DNA of 64,000 nt from positions 223,810 through 287,809 of the forward strand of contig NZ_JANUGQ010000005.1 of assembly GCF_024756275.1 (NCBI RefSeq), written 5' to 3'. The notes under the pieces were generated by a model, which ran no database searches, had not been told where the DNA came from, and worked only from the letters and a program-made list of their open reading frames with translations. Positions 42,481 to 54,402 of this stretch are shown in pieces (the stretch's first letter is position 1; the number at the start of each line of letters is the position of its first letter). Source of the stretch: Streptomyces pyxinae (GTDB lineage: Bacteria > Actinomycetota > Actinomycetes > Streptomycetales > Streptomycetaceae). Position numbers and translations under genes: made by a program.

Positions 42481-43550
42481 GCCTCTGGGCCGTCGAGGGC
42501 CCCTGCACCCCGCGCTGCGCCACGGACACCGGCGCTCGGGTGCCGGGCACCCTCGCCGCTCGCCGCCGCGCCGCCCTCCTCAAGACCCTGCTGCGCGCGC
42601 TGGCGGCGGGGGACCGGCTGGCCGAGCCGGCGGTCCTGGGGCGGCTGGCCCGCGAGGTTCTCGACGGCCTCGGCGTCCGGCTGGAGACGCGTACGGAGAC
42701 ACAGCCGGCGACACCCCCGGAAGTGCCGGGAACACACCCGGAAATGCCGGTGACGGCGACACCCCCGCAGGCGCGTGCGACACACCGGCGGTCGCCCGAC
42801 GGGGCCCGGCTGAGCCTGCCCGGACCGGTGGGCACCCTGGTGGTGGCCAACCATGTCTCCTGGCTCGACGTGATCGCCCTGCTGGCGGTGGAACCGGGGC
42901 TGGCCCCGCTCGCCAAGCGCGAGGTCGGCGGCTGGCCCCTGATCGGCGCGCTCGCCCGGCGCCTCGGCGTCCCGTTCATCGACCGCGACCGGCCCCACCG
43001 GTTGCCCGGCGCGGTCGCCGCGCTGGCGGAGACCCTGCGCTCCGGCCGGTCCGTGGTGGTGTTCCCGCAGGCGACCACCTGGTGCGCCCCGGCCGGGGGA
43101 GCCTTCCGGCCCGCCACCTTCCAGGCGGCGATCGACGCGGGGGCCCCGGTCCGGCCGGTCTCCCTGGACCATCTCCAGGACGGCCGGCCCAGCGCGGTCG
43201 CCGCCTTCCTCGGCGACGAGGACTTCACCGCCTGTCTGCGCCGGATCGCCGGTGCCCGGGGCCTGGCCGTACGGGTGACCGTCCACCCCCCGCTCCCCGC
43301 CACCGGTACGGACCGGCGCGCCCTGGCGGTCCGGGCCCGGCGACCGGTGCACGGCACCGCGCCGCCGCCCGGGCACACCGGAACCGAGCCGCCGCCGCTC
43401 GGACGTACCGGTACGCCTCCCGTGGCCACGGGTACGCCTCCGGTGGTCACCGGTACGCCCCCGGGAGCCACCGGCACGCTGTCGGCGGCCGAGCCTTGCC
43501 CGGCGCCCGGACGGCCGCTCGGCGCGGGCATCCGGAGCGGCGTCCGATAG
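42477..43550 (+). CDS. PlsC/OlsA-like acyltransferase
   Basis: The 357-residue protein has the acyltransferase blocks LVVANHVSWLDVIALL (the HxxxxD catalytic pair), VPFIDRDRPHR, VVVFPQATTW and VRPVSLDH. It transfers an acyl chain to the hydroxyl of a lipid intermediate. The GTG overlaps the upstream stop (GTGA). A Thr/Pro insertion (residues 75-105) and a C-terminal PPVATGT-type tail from three 21-bp repeats (43410-43472) extend it beyond its relatives. With the GNAT gene it forms a two-gene aminolipid unit, oriented against the giant PKS. Confidence 0.82.
   Translation: MSLWAVEGPCTPRCATDTGARVPGTLAARRRAALLKTLLRALAAGDRLAEPAVLGRLAREVLDGLGVRLETRTETQPATPPEVPGTHPEMPVTATPPQARATHRRSPDGARLSLPGPVGTLVVANHVSWLDVIALLAVEPGLAPLAKREVGGWPLIGALARRLGVPFIDRDRPHRLPGAVAALAETLRSGRSVVVFPQATTWCAPAGGAFRPATFQAAIDAGAPVRPVSLDHLQDGRPSAVAAFLGDEDFTACLRRIAGARGLAVRVTVHPPLPATGTDRRALAVRARRPVHGTAPPPGHTGTEPPPLGRTGTPPVATGTPPVVTGTPPGATGTLSAAEPCPAPGRPLGAGIRSGVR
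43410..43472 (+). repeat. 21-bp tandem repeat, three copies, in the PlsC-like gene
   Basis: Units start at 43410, 43431 and 43452 with GGTACGCCTCCCGTGGCCAC or close variants and encode GTPPVAT-type heptads at the C-terminus. The frame is preserved. Confidence 0.88.
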
Positions 43551-43575
43551 ATGCCCTGCCACCGGCCCCGGTCGG

Positions 43576-46500
43576 TCAGCCGAGGCCGGTCAGCCAGTCG
43601 TGGACGGCGAGCGCGGTGGTGCGGGCGTGCTCCTCCAGTACGGTGAAGTGGTCGCCGGGCACGGTGACTTCGGCGTGCGGCAGGGCCCAGGCCGGGGCCG
43701 GTCCGGTGCCGGGCAGCAGGTCCCGGGCCCGCACGAACAGGGTCGGGAAGCCGGGCCGCGCGGGTGTCCAGCCGGCGAACAGCTGGAAGTACCCGGCCAT
43801 GGCGGTGAGCCGGCCGGTGTCCGCCGGGGCGTGTCCGGCCGCCCGGCGCAGCATGTCCGAGGTCATCGCGGAGAGCGCCCCGGCACGCTCGCCGTCGTCG
43901 CTCGGATAGGTGTCCACCAGCACCACCGCCACCGGCGCCGGGCCCTCGGCCGCCAGCCGCTCGGCCACCGCCTGCGCCACCCAGCCACCGGCCGAGCGCC
44001 CCAGCAGCACCGGCGGCCCGCCGTCCGCGATCGCCCGGACGGCCGCCGCCTGCGCGGTGACCAGGGCGTCCAGGGTGGCCGGCAGCGCCTCACCGGGCCC
44101 GAACCCCGGGTGCCGTACCGCCAGGACCGGCCGAAGACCGCGCAGCCCGGCGCCCAGACGCGCGTACTCCTGGGGCCCGGAGAGCGCGCTGAGCGCGGGG
44201 AAGCAGATCACCCGGGGCCCCGCGCCGCCCGTCGCGAGGGCGACCGGGGCGGGCGTCCCGCCGACCGGTCCGGCACCGTCGAAGACCGCCCGGAGGCGCG
44301 CGGCGACGGTGAGCAGCACCATGCCGTCCCAGATCCTTCCCCGGGCACAGGCGGTACGGAAGAGGGCGCCCAGGGAGTCCGGAGCACCCCCGGCGGCTCC
44401 GGCGCCCCCGGCGTCTTGGGCGTTCCCCGCTCCCGGCCCGCCCGGGGCCGCCGCCGGAACGGCCGGGGAGGCGACCGGCGGGCCCGGGGGAGTGCCCGTC
44501 CGGTCGGGGGCCGCAGCCGTACGGTCGCCGGTGTCCGTACGGCCGGGACCGGGGCCGGGGCCGGGATCCGTCCGGTCGGGGACGCCGGGGCCCGTCCGGC
44601 CGGGGGCGGGGGGCCCTGCCGCCTCCCGGGTGTACCGCTCCGCCAGCTCGGTGGCGACCGCGCGGGGCGTCGGGAAGTCGAACAGCAGCGTGGCGGGCAG
44701 CGCCAGCCCGGTCGCCGCCGACAGCCGGTTGCGCAGCTCGACCGCGGCCAGTGAGTCGAGCCCCAGATCCGCCAGCGGATCGTCGGCGTCGATCGTGTCC
44801 CTCGCGTCGGCCCCCTCCGGGTGACCGAGCACCAGGGCCGCCAGCGCCCGGACCTCGGTGAGCAGCAACCCGTCGCGCTCGCCCGGGGAGGCGGCCGCCA
44901 GCCGGCTCCCGAGCGCGGCGCCATCGCCCCGGCCGGCGGCGGCAGTCCGGGGCGGTGCCGTCGCCGGGTCGGCACTCGCCGACGCCTCCGGGTCGAAGCG
45001 GGCGGCCACCAGCACCGGATCGCCGGCGGCCACGGCGGCGTCGAAGAGGGCCAGGCCCTCGTCCGCGCCGAGCGGGACGAACCCGGAGCGGGCCATCCGC
45101 CGCAGGTCCGCCCGGTCGAGGTGCGCCGTCATGCCGCCCTCCTGCCGCCAGGGGCCCCAGGCGATCGACGTACCGGGCAGTCCGAGACGGCTCCGGTGCC
45201 GGGCCAGGGCGTCCAGCACGCAGTTGGCCGCCGCGTAACCCGCCTGGCCAGCGGAGCCGAGGACCCCGGCCACCGAGGAGAACAGGACGAACATCGCCGG
45301 CTCGCCACGCTCCTGGGTGAGGTGGTGCAGGGCGAGTGCGGCGTCCGCCTTGGGCCGCAGCACCCGGTCCAGCCGGCCGGCGGTGAGCGCCGGGACGATC
45401 CCGTCGTCCAGCACGCCCGCCGCGTGCACCACTCCGGTCAGTGGATGGGCCGCCGGCACCGTGTCGAGCAGCGCGCCGAGCGCCGCCGGGTCCCCGACGT
45501 CACAGGCACGTACGGTCACCTCGGCGCCCGACGCCTCCAGTGCGGCGACGAGTCCGGCCGCGCCCGGGGCGTCCGGCCCGCGCCGCCCGGCGAGCAGCAG
45601 GTGCCGTACCCCGTGGGCCGTGACCAGGTGCCGCGCCACCAGCGCGCCCAGCGAACCGGTGCCGCCGGTGACCAGGACGGTGCCTTCGGGGTCGAGCCGC
45701 CGCCGTGGCCGGGCCTCCGCCGGTGCCCCGGCCACCCGGACCAGCCTCGGTGCGTACGCCGTCCCCCGCCGTACGGCCGTCTCCGGCCCCGGGTCCGCCG
45801 CCAGCAGCGCGGGCAGGGCCCGAAGGGAGTCGGGGTGGTCGTCCAGGTCGATCAGGGCGAAACGGCCCGGATTCTCCCGCAGCGCCGACCGGACCAGCCC
45901 CCACACCGGGGCATGAGCCGGTACCGGACCCGGCCCCGTACCGACGCCGTTCACCTCGCCCTCCCTGCCCCCGTCGTCGTCCGGGGGAACGGCGCCGGAG
46001 GTGACCAGGACCAGCCGGGAGCCCGCGAGGCGCGGCTCGTCGAGCCACTCCCGCACCAGCTCCAGCGCCCAGCCCGCCGCCCGCCGCACCTCCGAGGCGT
46101 CCTCGGTGGCCCCGGCCGCGCCGGACGACGGCGAACGCGGGGCGACCGGAAGCGGGGCGACCACCAGGGCCGGCCCTCCGCCGCCCGCCGTGGCCGCGCC
46201 GGCCGCGCCCGCCGGATCGGCGTGGACCGGGACACCGGAGCCCCCGGGCGCCAGCACATCCACCAGTCGGCCACCCCTGGCACCCACAACCGCCCAGCCG
46301 GTCGGGGCCCTGGGCGCGGGCGGTGCCGGCAGCGCCACCCACTCCACCCGGTGCAGGCTCCCCGCGACCGGGTCCGCCGTACCGGACCCGGACCCGAACG
46401 CGGTACGGGACAGCGACCGGAGCGCCAGCGAACGGACCGTGGCCACCGGCGCGCCCGTCTCGTCGGCCAGCTCCACCCCGGCGCGCCCGTCCGGTCCGGG

Positions 46501-49500
46501 AGCGATCCGCACCCGCAACCGCCGTGCGCCGACGGCGTGCCGGCGCACCCCGCCGAAGGCGAACGGCAGGGACACCGCCGCGCCGCCGCCCGCCCGCCCT
46601 CCCGCCGCGCTGAGCCCGTCGAGCGCCAGCACCTGCAACGCCGCGTCCAGCAGCGCGGGATGCAGACCGAACCCCGGCCCTCCCGGACCGGCGGGCGCCC
46701 CCGCGGTCCCGCCGAGCGGCGCCCCGGCGGCCTCCGGCAGCGCGACCTCGGCGTACAGCTCCTCCCCGAGCCGCCAGGCGGCACGCAACCCCCGGAAGGC
46801 GGGGCCGTAGCGCAACCCGCCCCCGGCCAGCCGCTCGTACGGGCCGCCGCCGGGCTCCCCGGCGGCCACCGGCACCGCGTCCGGCGGCGGCCAGGGCGCG
46901 CCCCCGCCGCCGAGCGCGGCCGCCCCCCGGTCCGGTGCCGCCTCCGGCGCGAGGGTCCCGGAGGCGTGCGGGCGCCAGGGCCCCTGCCCCTCCGGCGGGT
47001 ACGGCCGGGCGTGGCAGAGCAGGGCCCGCCGGCCCGTGTCGTCCGGACCCGCCACCTTCAGCTGCACCTCGACCGTGCCGTCCGGCGGCAGCACGAGCGG
47101 GGCGGTGAGGGTGAGTTCGTCCAGTACCGGGCTGCCCGCCCGCTCGCCGGCGTACAGGGCCATCTCGACCAACGCGGTCGCGGGCAGCAGCACCGCCCCC
47201 GCCACCTCGTGGTCGGCCAGCCAGGGTTGCTCGCGCACCGAGACCCGCCCGGTCAGCAACAGCCCCCCGTCGTCGGCCGTCGGGGTGGCGGACCACAGGA
47301 ACGGATGGCCCGGGGCCTCCGGCGGGGCCGCCACCCGGGGCCCCTGGGGGGCGTCCAGCCAGTACCGGCGGCGCTGGAAGGCGTACGTGGGCAGCGGCAC
47401 ACGCCGGCCGCCGCGCCCGGCGAAGACGGCCGGCCAGTCGACGGGCGCGCCGTTCGCGTACAGCGCGGCCACCGTGCCGAGCAGGGCCTCCGGCTCCGGC
47501 CCGCTGCCGCGCAGGGTCGGCAGGACCAGCGGTTCGGGCCGGGCGCCGTCGGAAGTCCCGTCCGGGTCAGGGGCCGTGGGAGCCGGCCGGGGCGCGGCGA
47601 GACAGCTCCGGGCGAGCCCGGTGAGCACCGCGTCCGGACCCAGCTCCACGAAGTGTCCCGCGCCCCGCTCGCGGAGGTGGGCGACCGTGTCCGCGAAACG
47701 CACCGGTCGGCGTACCTGGTCCACCCAGAACCCCGGTGCGCACAGCTCCTCGTCGGTGGCCACCCGGCCGGACACGGCGGACACCAGAGGGACGCGGGGC
47801 GCGGAGAAGGAGAGCCCGCGCACCACCTCGGAGAACGCGGAGAGCATGGGTTCCATCCGGGCGGAGTGGAAGGCATGGCTGACCCGCAGCGGCACCGTGG
47901 ACCGACCCTGCTCCCGGAAGTGCGCGACGACCTGCCGCACCGCCGTCTCGTCCCCCGAAACCACCACCACGGCCGGCCCGTTGACGGCGGCGATCTCCAC
48001 CATCCCGTCCATCCCCTCCGCGGCGGCGAGCCGGGCGGACACCTCCTCCGCGGTGGCCTCGACGGCGGCCATGGCGCCGCCCGGCGGCAGCGCGTCCATC
48101 AGCCGGCTCCGGGCGGCCACCAGGGTGCAGGCGTCCGCGAGAGTCAGCACTCCGGCCGCATGCGCCGCGGTCACCTCGCCCAGCGAGTTCCCCGCCACCA
48201 GCTCCGGCCGCAGACCCCAGGCTTCGAACTGCCGGAAGAGAGCCGTCTCCAGGGCGAAGAGCGCCGGCTGCGCGTACCGGGTGGCGGTCAGCGACGCGCC
48301 CGCCACCGCATCGGCCCCGTCCCCGCGGGCGAACATCACCTCCCGCAGAGGCACCGGCAGCAGCGGGTCGAGCAGCGCGCAGGTCTCGTCCAACGACGTG
48401 GCGAACGCCGGGTGCTGAGCCCGTGACTCGTACAACTCGCTTCCCATGCCGGGACACTGGCTGCCCTGACCGGTGAAGAGGAGGGCCAGCGGCCCGCGTC
48501 GGCGGGTCGTGCCCGTCCCCACACCGGGCCCCTCCCCGCCCTCCGCCACCGCCCGCAGCGAGTCGAGCAGCCGTGTACGGTCCCGGGCCACCAGCACGGC
48601 CCGGTGCTCGAAGGCCGCTCGGGTGGTGGCGAGGGACCAGCCGATGTCCACCGGTGCCACGTCCGGACGGGCGGCCACCTGGTCGTACAGCCGCCGGGCC
48701 TGGGCCCGCAGCGCCGCCCCGGTGCGCCCCGACACCGGAAAGGCCACCGGCCCGGGAGAATCCACGGGCGCGGGCTGCGACGTCGACACGGACGCCGGCG
48801 CCGGCACCGGCATCGGCCCCGGAGACTCCGAGGCCACCGGCTCCGCCCCCGCCCCCGGTGCGTCCCCGGGGGCCGGAGACGCCTCCGCCGGGGCCTCTTC
48901 GAGCACCACATGGGCATTGGTGCCGCTGATGCCGAAGGAGGAGACTCCCGCCCGGCGCGGACGGCCCGTCCGCCCCGCCCCCGGCCACTCCACCGCCCGG
49001 TGCAACAGCGCCACGCGGCCCGACGACCAGTCGACCCGGGGCGTCGGCTCATCGGCGTGCAGCGTGCGTGGCAGCATCCCGTGGGCCAGCGCCTGCACCG
49101 TCTTGATCACGCCCGCCACTCCCGCGGCGGCCTGGGTGTGACCGATGTTCGACTTGACCGAGCCCAGCCAGAGCGGACGCTCCCGCGCCTCCCGCCCATA
49201 GGTCGCCAGAAACGCCTCCGCCTCGATGACATCGCCCAGCCGGGTGCCGGTACCGTGTGCCTCCACCGCGTCGATGTCCCCGGGCGCCAGCCCCGCGTCG
49301 GCCAGCGCCGCCCGGATCACCCGCCGCTGCGCCGGCCCGTGCGGCGCGGTCAGCCCATTGCTCGCGCCGTCCTGGTTCACCGCCGAGCCGCGCACCACGG
49401 CCAGCACCGGAAGCCCGGCCCGGCGCGCCTCCGAGAGCCGGCCCAGCAGCAGCATTCCGGCGCCCTCGGACCAGCCCGTACCGTCGGCGGCGGCGCCGAA

Positions 49501-52275
49501 CGCCTTGCAGCGGCCGTCCGGGGCCAGCGCCCGCTGCCTGCTGAACTCCACGAACGACGCGGGCGCGGACATCACCGTCACCCCGCCGGCCAGCGCGAGG
49601 GAGCACTCGCCCCGGCGCAGCGCCTGGACCGCCAGATGCAATGCCACCAGGGAGGAGGAACACGCCGTGTCCACCGTGAGCGCCGGGCCCTCAAGACCGA
49701 AGGTGTACGAGATGCGGCCCGAGGCGACACTGCCCGCGTTGCCGATGCCGAGGTACCCCTCCACATGGCCGGGCGTCTCCTTCAGCCGGCTCGCGTAGTC
49801 GCTGTACATCAGCCCGGCGTACACGCCGGTCGCGGAGCCCCGTAGGGCGCGGGGGTCGAGACCGGCGCGCTCCACGGCCTCCCAGGCCACTTCGAGCAGC
49901 AGCCGGTGCTGCGGGTCCATGGCCGGGGCCTCCCGGTGCGAGATGCCGAAGAAGCCCGGGTCGAAGCGGTCCACCCCGGTGAGGAAGCCGCCCTCGCGGA
50001 CATAGGTGCGGCCCGGTCGCCCGGGGTCCGGGTCGTACAGCGCCTCGGTGTCCCACCCCCGGTCGGCGGGGAACGGGCCGATGGCGTCGGTGCCGTCCGC
50101 CACCAGCCGCCACAGTTCCTCGGGCGAGGTCACGCCCCCGGGATAGCGGCAGGCCATCCCCACGATCACCACCGGGTCGTCCCCGGGCCGGGCCGCGTCC
50201 CGGTGCGCGGGCCCGGCACCGGCCGGGTCGGTGCCGCCCCGTGAGCGCAGATGCGCGGCGAGCGCGGCGGCGGTGGGGAAGTCGAAGGCGACGGCCTCGG
50301 AGAGCGGCAGCCCGGTCGCCGCCGCCAGCCGCTCCCGCAGGGCGGTGGCGGCCAGCGAGTCCATCCCGAGGTCCCGGAGCGCGGTCCCGGGCTCCACCTC
50401 TTCCGCCGCGCGGCCCAGCACCGCCGCCGCCTCGCGCCGGACCAGGTCCAGCAGTTCTCCCGGTGGTTCGCCGGCCGTGCCCGTGCCCGTGCCCGCCTCC
50501 CGCCGGGGGTATGTCTCCCGCCGGGGGTGTGCCTCCGCCAGGGGGTGCGCGGGCAGCCCGGCGAGCGCGGGCCGCCGGATCTTCCCGGAGGCGGTACGGG
50601 GGATGCCCGCCACCCGGTACAGCTCGGCGGGCACCTTGAACGCGGACAGCTCCGCCCGGCAGCCGGCGAGCAGCCGCCCCCGGTCGAGCGCCTCGCCCGG
50701 CGCGGCCACCACATAGCCGACCGGCACCTCCCCGAAGACGGGATGGGGCCGTCCGGCCACGGCGGCGTCCGCCACCCCGGGCAGCCGCCGCAGTACCTCC
50801 TCCACCTCCGAGGGATGGACGTTCGTCCCACCCCGGACGATCAGTTCACTCACCCGACCGGTGATCGTCACCTCCCCGGAGGCGTCGATCCTGGCCAGGT
50901 CTCCGGTCCGGAACCAGCCGTCGCGCAGCACTTCGGCGGTGGCCTCCGGTCTGCCGTGGTAGCCGGGCGTCACCCCGGGCCCGCTGACCCACAACTCGCC
51001 CTCGCCGGTGGCCCGTCCGTCCGCGCCGCCGCCGACCCGGACCCGGGTGCCGGGCAGTACCCGGCCGCAGGAACCGGCCGACGGTCCGCTGTCGGGCGCC
51101 GGCATGGTGACCGGGCCCAACTCGGTGCTGCCGTAGTGCTCCAGATAGGGGACGCGGCAGCTCGCCTCGAAGGCCGCCCGGAAGCCGGGCCCCGCCGAGG
51201 CCCCACCGCTGACGCACCCGCGCAGCGCGACCGTACCCAGGCCCCGGTCGCCCGGCTCCTCCCGGACCGCCGCGAGCAGCGCGGAGCAGGTGGTCGGCAC
51301 CCCGCCCAGCAGGGTGAACGGGTCCTCCGGGCGCCGGAGTTCCGCCAGCGTCCCGGCCACCGAGAACCGGGGCAGGAGCCGCGCGCTCGCCCCGGTCACG
51401 GTCACCCCGAGCACGCAGACCACCTGGCTCATGGCGTGGTGGAGCGGCAACGGCCAGAGCAGCCGGTCCCGTTCGGACATGCCGAGCACGCCGACCAGCC
51501 CGGCCACGACGTTCGAGAGCCGGTTGCGCTGGGTGGACCGTACGCCCTTGGGGACGCCGGAGGACCCGGAGGTGTAGAGCAGCCAGGCCACCTCGTCCAG
51601 ACCGAGGTCGTCACGCGCCGGCACCCCCGGCTCCGTACCCACCAACTCCTCGTACGCCAGAGCCCCGTGGCATCTGTCGGCCCCGTCGGGCTCCTCGGCC
51701 CCTCCGAGTCCGTCGGCTCCCTCGGGCCCGTCGGCTCCCCCGGGTCCGTCGGCGTCCGCCCCGTCCCCCTCGGGTCCGTCGGCCCCGCCGGTCCCGTCCC
51801 GGTCTGGGTCTGTCCCGCCCCCGTCGGTCCGGCCGGCCCCCGTGGTGTCCGCCCCGCCCCCGGTCTCGTCCGCCACCAGTACGGTGAGACGCCCCGGGCG
51901 GGCCGGCAGCGCACTCAGCCGCGCCAGACCGGCCCGGTCGGTGACGAGCACCCGCGCCCCGCAGTCGTCCAGCAGCCGGAACAGCTCGGCCCCGGGACTC
52001 CCGGCGTCCAGCGGTACGCCCACCCCGCTCGCCCGGACGACGGCGAGCAGGCTCTCGACCGCCTCGACCCGGTTGCCCAGCAGCAGGGCCACCCGGTCGC
52101 CCCGCCCCAGACCTCGCGCCACCAGCTGACCGGCCAGCCGCCGGGTCCGCGACTCCAGCTCCCGATAGGTGAGCCGGGTGCGGTGGTCCTGGAAGGCGAC
52201 CTTGTCCCCGAGGGTCCGGGCGTGCTCCCGGAGCGACTCCGGCAGCGGCCGGATCGTGCGCGCGTCTGTTGCCAT
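43576..52275 (-). CDS. One-module type I PKS: ligase-ACP-KS-AT-DH-KR-ACP-TE
   Basis: The 2899-residue protein activates an acid, extends it once and releases it. Domains by residue: acyl-AMP ligase 1-580 ([13 protein letters not shown] near 230, [11 protein letters not shown] near 570); ACP1 (LGMDSLAA, Ser about 637); KS about 700-1125 (DTACSSS near 870, [16 protein letters not shown]); AT about 1265-1560 with GNSLG in place of GHSxG and HAFH, a malonyl-type marker; DH ([11 protein letters not shown] near 1690); KR (VTGGTGSLG near 2205, LDD marker, GQAGYAAAN); ACP2 ([10 protein letters not shown] near 2506); TE (GRSAGGW near 2760, [10 protein letters not shown]). No ER, so the product should be an unsaturated acid two carbons longer than the starter. 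The ligase has a Gly/Asp/Ala repeat insertion (residues 136-203). ATG 52275 has GGAGGG nine bases upstream. Confidence 0.93.
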   Translation of the reverse strand: MATDARTIRPLPESLREHARTLGDKVAFQDHRTRLTYRELESRTRRLAGQLVARGLGRGDRVALLLGNRVEAVESLLAVVRASGVGVPLDAGSPGAELFRLLDDCGARVLVTDRAGLARLSALPARPGRLTVLVADETGGGADTTGAGRTDGGGTDPDRDGTGGADGPEGDGADADGPGGADGPEGADGLGGAEEPDGADRCHGALAYEELVGTEPGVPARDDLGLDEVAWLLYTSGSSGVPKGVRSTQRNRLSNVVAGLVGVLGMSERDRLLWPLPLHHAMSQVVCVLGVTVTGASARLLPRFSVAGTLAELRRPEDPFTLLGGVPTTCSALLAAVREEPGDRGLGTVALRGCVSGGASAGPGFRAAFEASCRVPYLEHYGSTELGPVTMPAPDSGPSAGSCGRVLPGTRVRVGGGADGRATGEGELWVSGPGVTPGYHGRPEATAEVLRDGWFRTGDLARIDASGEVTITGRVSELIVRGGTNVHPSEVEEVLRRLPGVADAAVAGRPHPVFGEVPVGYVVAAPGEALDRGRLLAGCRAELSAFKVPAELYRVAGIPRTASGKIRRPALAGLPAHPLAEAHPRRETYPRREAGTGTGTAGEPPGELLDLVRREAAAVLGRAAEEVEPGTALRDLGMDSLAATALRERLAAATGLPLSEAVAFDFPTAAALAAHLRSRGGTDPAGAGPAHRDAARPGDDPVVIVGMACRYPGGVTSPEELWRLVADGTDAIGPFPADRGWDTEALYDPDPGRPGRTYVREGGFLTGVDRFDPGFFGISHREAPAMDPQHRLLLEVAWEAVERAGLDPRALRGSATGVYAGLMYSDYASRLKETPGHVEGYLGIGNAGSVASGRISYTFGLEGPALTVDTACSSSLVALHLAVQALRRGECSLALAGGVTVMSAPASFVEFSRQRALAPDGRCKAFGAAADGTGWSEGAGMLLLGRLSEARRAGLPVLAVVRGSAVNQDGASNGLTAPHGPAQRRVIRAALADAGLAPGDIDAVEAHGTGTRLGDVIEAEAFLATYGREARERPLWLGSVKSNIGHTQAAAGVAGVIKTVQALAHGMLPRTLHADEPTPRVDWSSGRVALLHRAVEWPGAGRTGRPRRAGVSSFGISGTNAHVVLEEAPAEASPAPGDAPGAGAEPVASESPGPMPVPAPASVSTSQPAPVDSPGPVAFPVSGRTGAALRAQARRLYDQVAARPDVAPVDIGWSLATTRAAFEHRAVLVARDRTRLLDSLRAVAEGGEGPGVGTGTTRRRGPLALLFTGQGSQCPGMGSELYESRAQHPAFATSLDETCALLDPLLPVPLREVMFARGDGADAVAGASLTATRYAQPALFALETALFRQFEAWGLRPELVAGNSLGEVTAAHAAGVLTLADACTLVAARSRLMDALPPGGAMAAVEATAEEVSARLAAAEGMDGMVEIAAVNGPAVVVVSGDETAVRQVVAHFREQGRSTVPLRVSHAFHSARMEPMLSAFSEVVRGLSFSAPRVPLVSAVSGRVATDEELCAPGFWVDQVRRPVRFADTVAHLRERGAGHFVELGPDAVLTGLARSCLAAPRPAPTAPDPDGTSDGARPEPLVLPTLRGSGPEPEALLGTVAALYANGAPVDWPAVFAGRGGRRVPLPTYAFQRRRYWLDAPQGPRVAAPPEAPGHPFLWSATPTADDGGLLLTGRVSVREQPWLADHEVAGAVLLPATALVEMALYAGERAGSPVLDELTLTAPLVLPPDGTVEVQLKVAGPDDTGRRALLCHARPYPPEGQGPWRPHASGTLAPEAAPDRGAAALGGGGAPWPPPDAVPVAAGEPGGGPYERLAGGGLRYGPAFRGLRAAWRLGEELYAEVALPEAAGAPLGGTAGAPAGPGGPGFGLHPALLDAALQVLALDGLSAAGGRAGGGAAVSLPFAFGGVRRHAVGARRLRVRIAPGPDGRAGVELADETGAPVATVRSLALRSLSRTAFGSGSGTADPVAGSLHRVEWVALPAPPAPRAPTGWAVVGARGGRLVDVLAPGGSGVPVHADPAGAAGAATAGGGGPALVVAPLPVAPRSPSSGAAGATEDASEVRRAAGWALELVREWLDEPRLAGSRLVLVTSGAVPPDDDGGREGEVNGVGTGPGPVPAHAPVWGLVRSALRENPGRFALIDLDDHPDSLRALPALLAADPGPETAVRRGTAYAPRLVRVAGAPAEARPRRRLDPEGTVLVTGGTGSLGALVARHLVTAHGVRHLLLAGRRGPDAPGAAGLVAALEASGAEVTVRACDVGDPAALGALLDTVPAAHPLTGVVHAAGVLDDGIVPALTAGRLDRVLRPKADAALALHHLTQERGEPAMFVLFSSVAGVLGSAGQAGYAAANCVLDALARHRSRLGLPGTSIAWGPWRQEGGMTAHLDRADLRRMARSGFVPLGADEGLALFDAAVAAGDPVLVAARFDPEASASADPATAPPRTAAAGRGDGAALGSRLAAASPGERDGLLLTEVRALAALVLGHPEGADARDTIDADDPLADLGLDSLAAVELRNRLSAATGLALPATLLFDFPTPRAVATELAERYTREAAGPPAPGRTGPGVPDRTDPGPGPGPGRTDTGDRTAAAPDRTGTPPGPPVASPAVPAAAPGGPGAGNAQDAGGAGAAGGAPDSLGALFRTACARGRIWDGMVLLTVAARLRAVFDGAGPVGGTPAPVALATGGAGPRVICFPALSALSGPQEYARLGAGLRGLRPVLAVRHPGFGPGEALPATLDALVTAQAAAVRAIADGGPPVLLGRSAGGWVAQAVAERLAAEGPAPVAVVLVDTYPSDDGERAGALSAMTSDMLRRAAGHAPADTGRLTAMAGYFQLFAGWTPARPGFPTLFVRARDLLPGTGPAPAWALPHAEVTVPGDHFTVLEEHARTTALAVHDWLTGLG
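51668..51868 (-). repeat. Low-complexity [12 protein letters not shown] repeat inside the PKS ligase domain
   Basis: Degenerate TCGGCTCCC/GGGTCCGTCGG units encode about 67 Gly/Asp/Ala/Glu residues between two strands of the ligase N-terminal domain, where related ligases have a short loop. Frame is kept. Confidence 0.8.
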
Positions 52276-52462
52276 CCGCCCGAACCCTCCAGTGGGGAAC
52301 CGTGGTTGAGGATGAGGATGGTGGCACGACCCGGTGGATTCTCCTCCCGCGCCACGCGTACGGCTCCGGGGCGGGCGTACGGCTCCGAGGGCGCACGGGA
52401 GCACCGCCCGGCGCCCGGGCGGCGCGTACCGGGCAGGCCGTGCGCCGGGGCCGAGGCGGCGG

Positions 52463-53233
52463 TCAGCGCTGCGGGGAGGAACGTACGACGATCTCGTTGA
52501 CATCCACGTCGGCGGGCTGCGACAGGGCGTGGGAGGCCGCGGCGGCGACGGCGTCCGGCTCGATGGCGTGGGCCCGGTAGGCGCGCATGGCCGCACGGGC
52601 GCCCGGCTCGGTGAGGGTGTCGGCCGGCTCCGAGGTGACCACGCCGGGGGAGACGGTGGTCACCCGGACCGACGGGTCCGCCTCCTGCCGCAGGCCTTCC
52701 GGGCGGGCCCAGGCGGCGTACTTGGTGCCCGGGTAGACGGCGCGGGTGGGCACCACCTGATGCGCGCCGATGCTCGCGACCGTGACGAAGTGACCGGAGC
52801 CCCGCGCCCGGAAGTAGGGGAGGACGGCGGCGACGGCGTACAGCAGTCCGCGTACATTGACGTCGATCATCAGGTCCCACTCGTCCACCAGCAGGGAGCC
52901 CAGCCGGGAGAGCGGCATGACACCGGCGTTGGCGACCAGCACATCGACCCGCCCGTACCGCTCCCGCGCGCCGTCGACGAAGGCCCGGACGCCGGCGGGG
53001 TCGATCACGTCCAGCCGCACCGGCTCCACACCGCCGCCGGAGCGGCCGGCGGCCCCGGCGGTGCGTTCCGCCAGCTCCCGCAGCCGGTCGGTGCGCCGGG
53101 CCCCGGCGACCACCTGATGGCCCTCGCCGGCCGGCCGGGTGGCGACGGCCGCCCCGATTCCGCTGCTCGCCCCGGTGCCCCGTACGACCTTCCGGCCGCC
53201 GCCGGGCCCCGCTTCGGACGGTGAGGCGCTCAT
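52463..53233 (-). CDS. Short-chain dehydrogenase/reductase upstream of the PKS
   Basis: The 256-residue SDR has [30 protein letters not shown], a Ser in [12 protein letters not shown] and YPGTK as YxxxK. The segment [13 protein letters not shown] differs from the usual ARRLAAEGH pattern, but the fold markers are intact. The ribosome site for the ATG at 53233 is weak, so an upstream start is possible. It is 187 bases upstream of the PKS start on the same strand and may reduce the PKS product or act independently. Confidence 0.85.
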   Translation of the reverse strand: MSASPSEAGPGGGRKVVRGTGASSGIGAAVATRPAGEGHQVVAGARRTDRLRELAERTAGAAGRSGGGVEPVRLDVIDPAGVRAFVDGARERYGRVDVLVANAGVMPLSRLGSLLVDEWDLMIDVNVRGLLYAVAAVLPYFRARGSGHFVTVASIGAHQVVPTRAVYPGTKYAAWARPEGLRQEADPSVRVTTVSPGVVTSEPADTLTEPGARAAMRAYRAHAIEPDAVAAAASHALSQPADVDVNEIVVRSSPQR

Positions 53234-53389
53234 CCGGGGTCGCCCCGGGGGGTCTCGCGGATGTGTTCCCGGGTGTTCTCCTGTGCGTTCGTGTCCCCCA
53301 CCCTGGAGCGCGCCGGGATGCCCGGGAAGGTCGTGCCGTCCCCGGGTGCCGCGCACCCGGGGACGGCGCCGGCGGGCCGGGCCGGGTGG

Positions 53390-54118
53390 TCAGCCGCCCA
53401 CGGCGCTGGTGCGGAAGGTGTCGCCGCACACCTCCGGGGCGTCGGTCCGCAGGGTGAGAGCGTCCTTCAGGCCGGGCGGGTAGACCTTGAGCAGCGCCGG
53501 CTTCTCCCAGCAACCGCCGTCGTCCATCCCCTTGTTGTGGGTGTGCAGAGTGAATCCGGTGCTCTTGCCGGGCGCCAGGGTCCGTGTGCCGTGCGAGGCT
53601 CCCTCCCGGTCGGCGGGTTTGCCGATGACGCTGCCGTCCTTGCGCAGCAGCGAGACGCCCGGGAAGCCGCCGAGCGTGCAGGAGGAGGCACCCTTGTTGG
53701 TGAGTCGCACCGTGTAGTGGATCTGCCCGGCCCCCGGGTCGGCGTCGCTGAGGGAGATGCCCAGGTCGGCGGCGCGGCACAGGCCACTCGCCGTCCCGCC
53801 CGGTCCCCGGCCCGCCCCCGCGCCCTTCGAAGCCGGCGCCGGACCGGTCGCCGACGAGTCCGGGGCCGCGGCGGTGGGCGCCCCGGCGTCCGTCCCGGGC
53901 AGGCCGGGGGAGTGGGGGCTGCCGGGAGAGGAGGCCGCTGCCGCCGGCGCGCCCTGGCCGGAGGCCGGATCAGCGCAGCCCGCCGCCGTGAGCGCCAGCA
54001 CGCCGACGCAGACCGGGACCAGCCCCGCGCGCGGCAGCCGGTTCCGCCGGGGGCGCGGAGCGCGCGGCTCCGGAACAACCGGCGTCATGAGTTCAGAAGC
54101 TTTCTCTTGATTCCTCAT
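53390..54118 (-). CDS. DUF4232-like secreted lipoprotein
   Basis: The 242-residue protein has a basic N-terminus, a hydrophobic segment and a lipobox ending TAAGC, so it should be anchored in the membrane by a lipid. A Ser/Pro/Gly-rich spacer leads to a beta-sandwich domain with IHYTVRLTNKGASSCTLGGF, GVSLLRKDGSVIGKPADREG and cysteines at CTLGGF, GGCWEK and VCGDTF, the DUF4232 pattern. Its function is not known; such domains are common on streptomycete surfaces. An ATG at 54088 is an alternative start; neither has a strong ribosome site. Confidence 0.8.
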   Translation of the reverse strand: MRNQEKASELMTPVVPEPRAPRPRRNRLPRAGLVPVCVGVLALTAAGCADPASGQGAPAAAASSPGSPHSPGLPGTDAGAPTAAAPDSSATGPAPASKGAGAGRGPGGTASGLCRAADLGISLSDADPGAGQIHYTVRLTNKGASSCTLGGFPGVSLLRKDGSVIGKPADREGASHGTRTLAPGKSTGFTLHTHNKGMDDGGCWEKPALLKVYPPGLKDALTLRTDAPEVCGDTFRTSAVGG

Positions 54119-54402
54119 AGAGCTGCTTCTGCTCGCCCGCACGGCTGCTGAACATCCTCTCGCGCTCTTGGATCAGACCGGATCCGTGAGCCGAGGCCGG
54201 GGCTGTGGGGCGCCGGGAACCCCGTACGCGGCACGATCAGTGTTCACGAGTCCCCGGCACCTCCGGCGCGGTGGGGATCGCGCAACCCGAACGCGGCTCT
54301 CGCGCGACACGGGATTCCCGAGTGATTGCGGTATACAACTCCTGCGCCATAGGCTTCCGCCGGCCAATCGCAGGTGGCAAGCACCTTTCGGAGGTGGATT
54401 GC

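Noticed and set aside
44821..48426. A 1201-codon open frame on the plus strand
   Set aside because: It lies opposite the PKS coding strand and encodes Arg/Gly/Pro-rich sequence without domains; long antisense frames are expected at this GC content.
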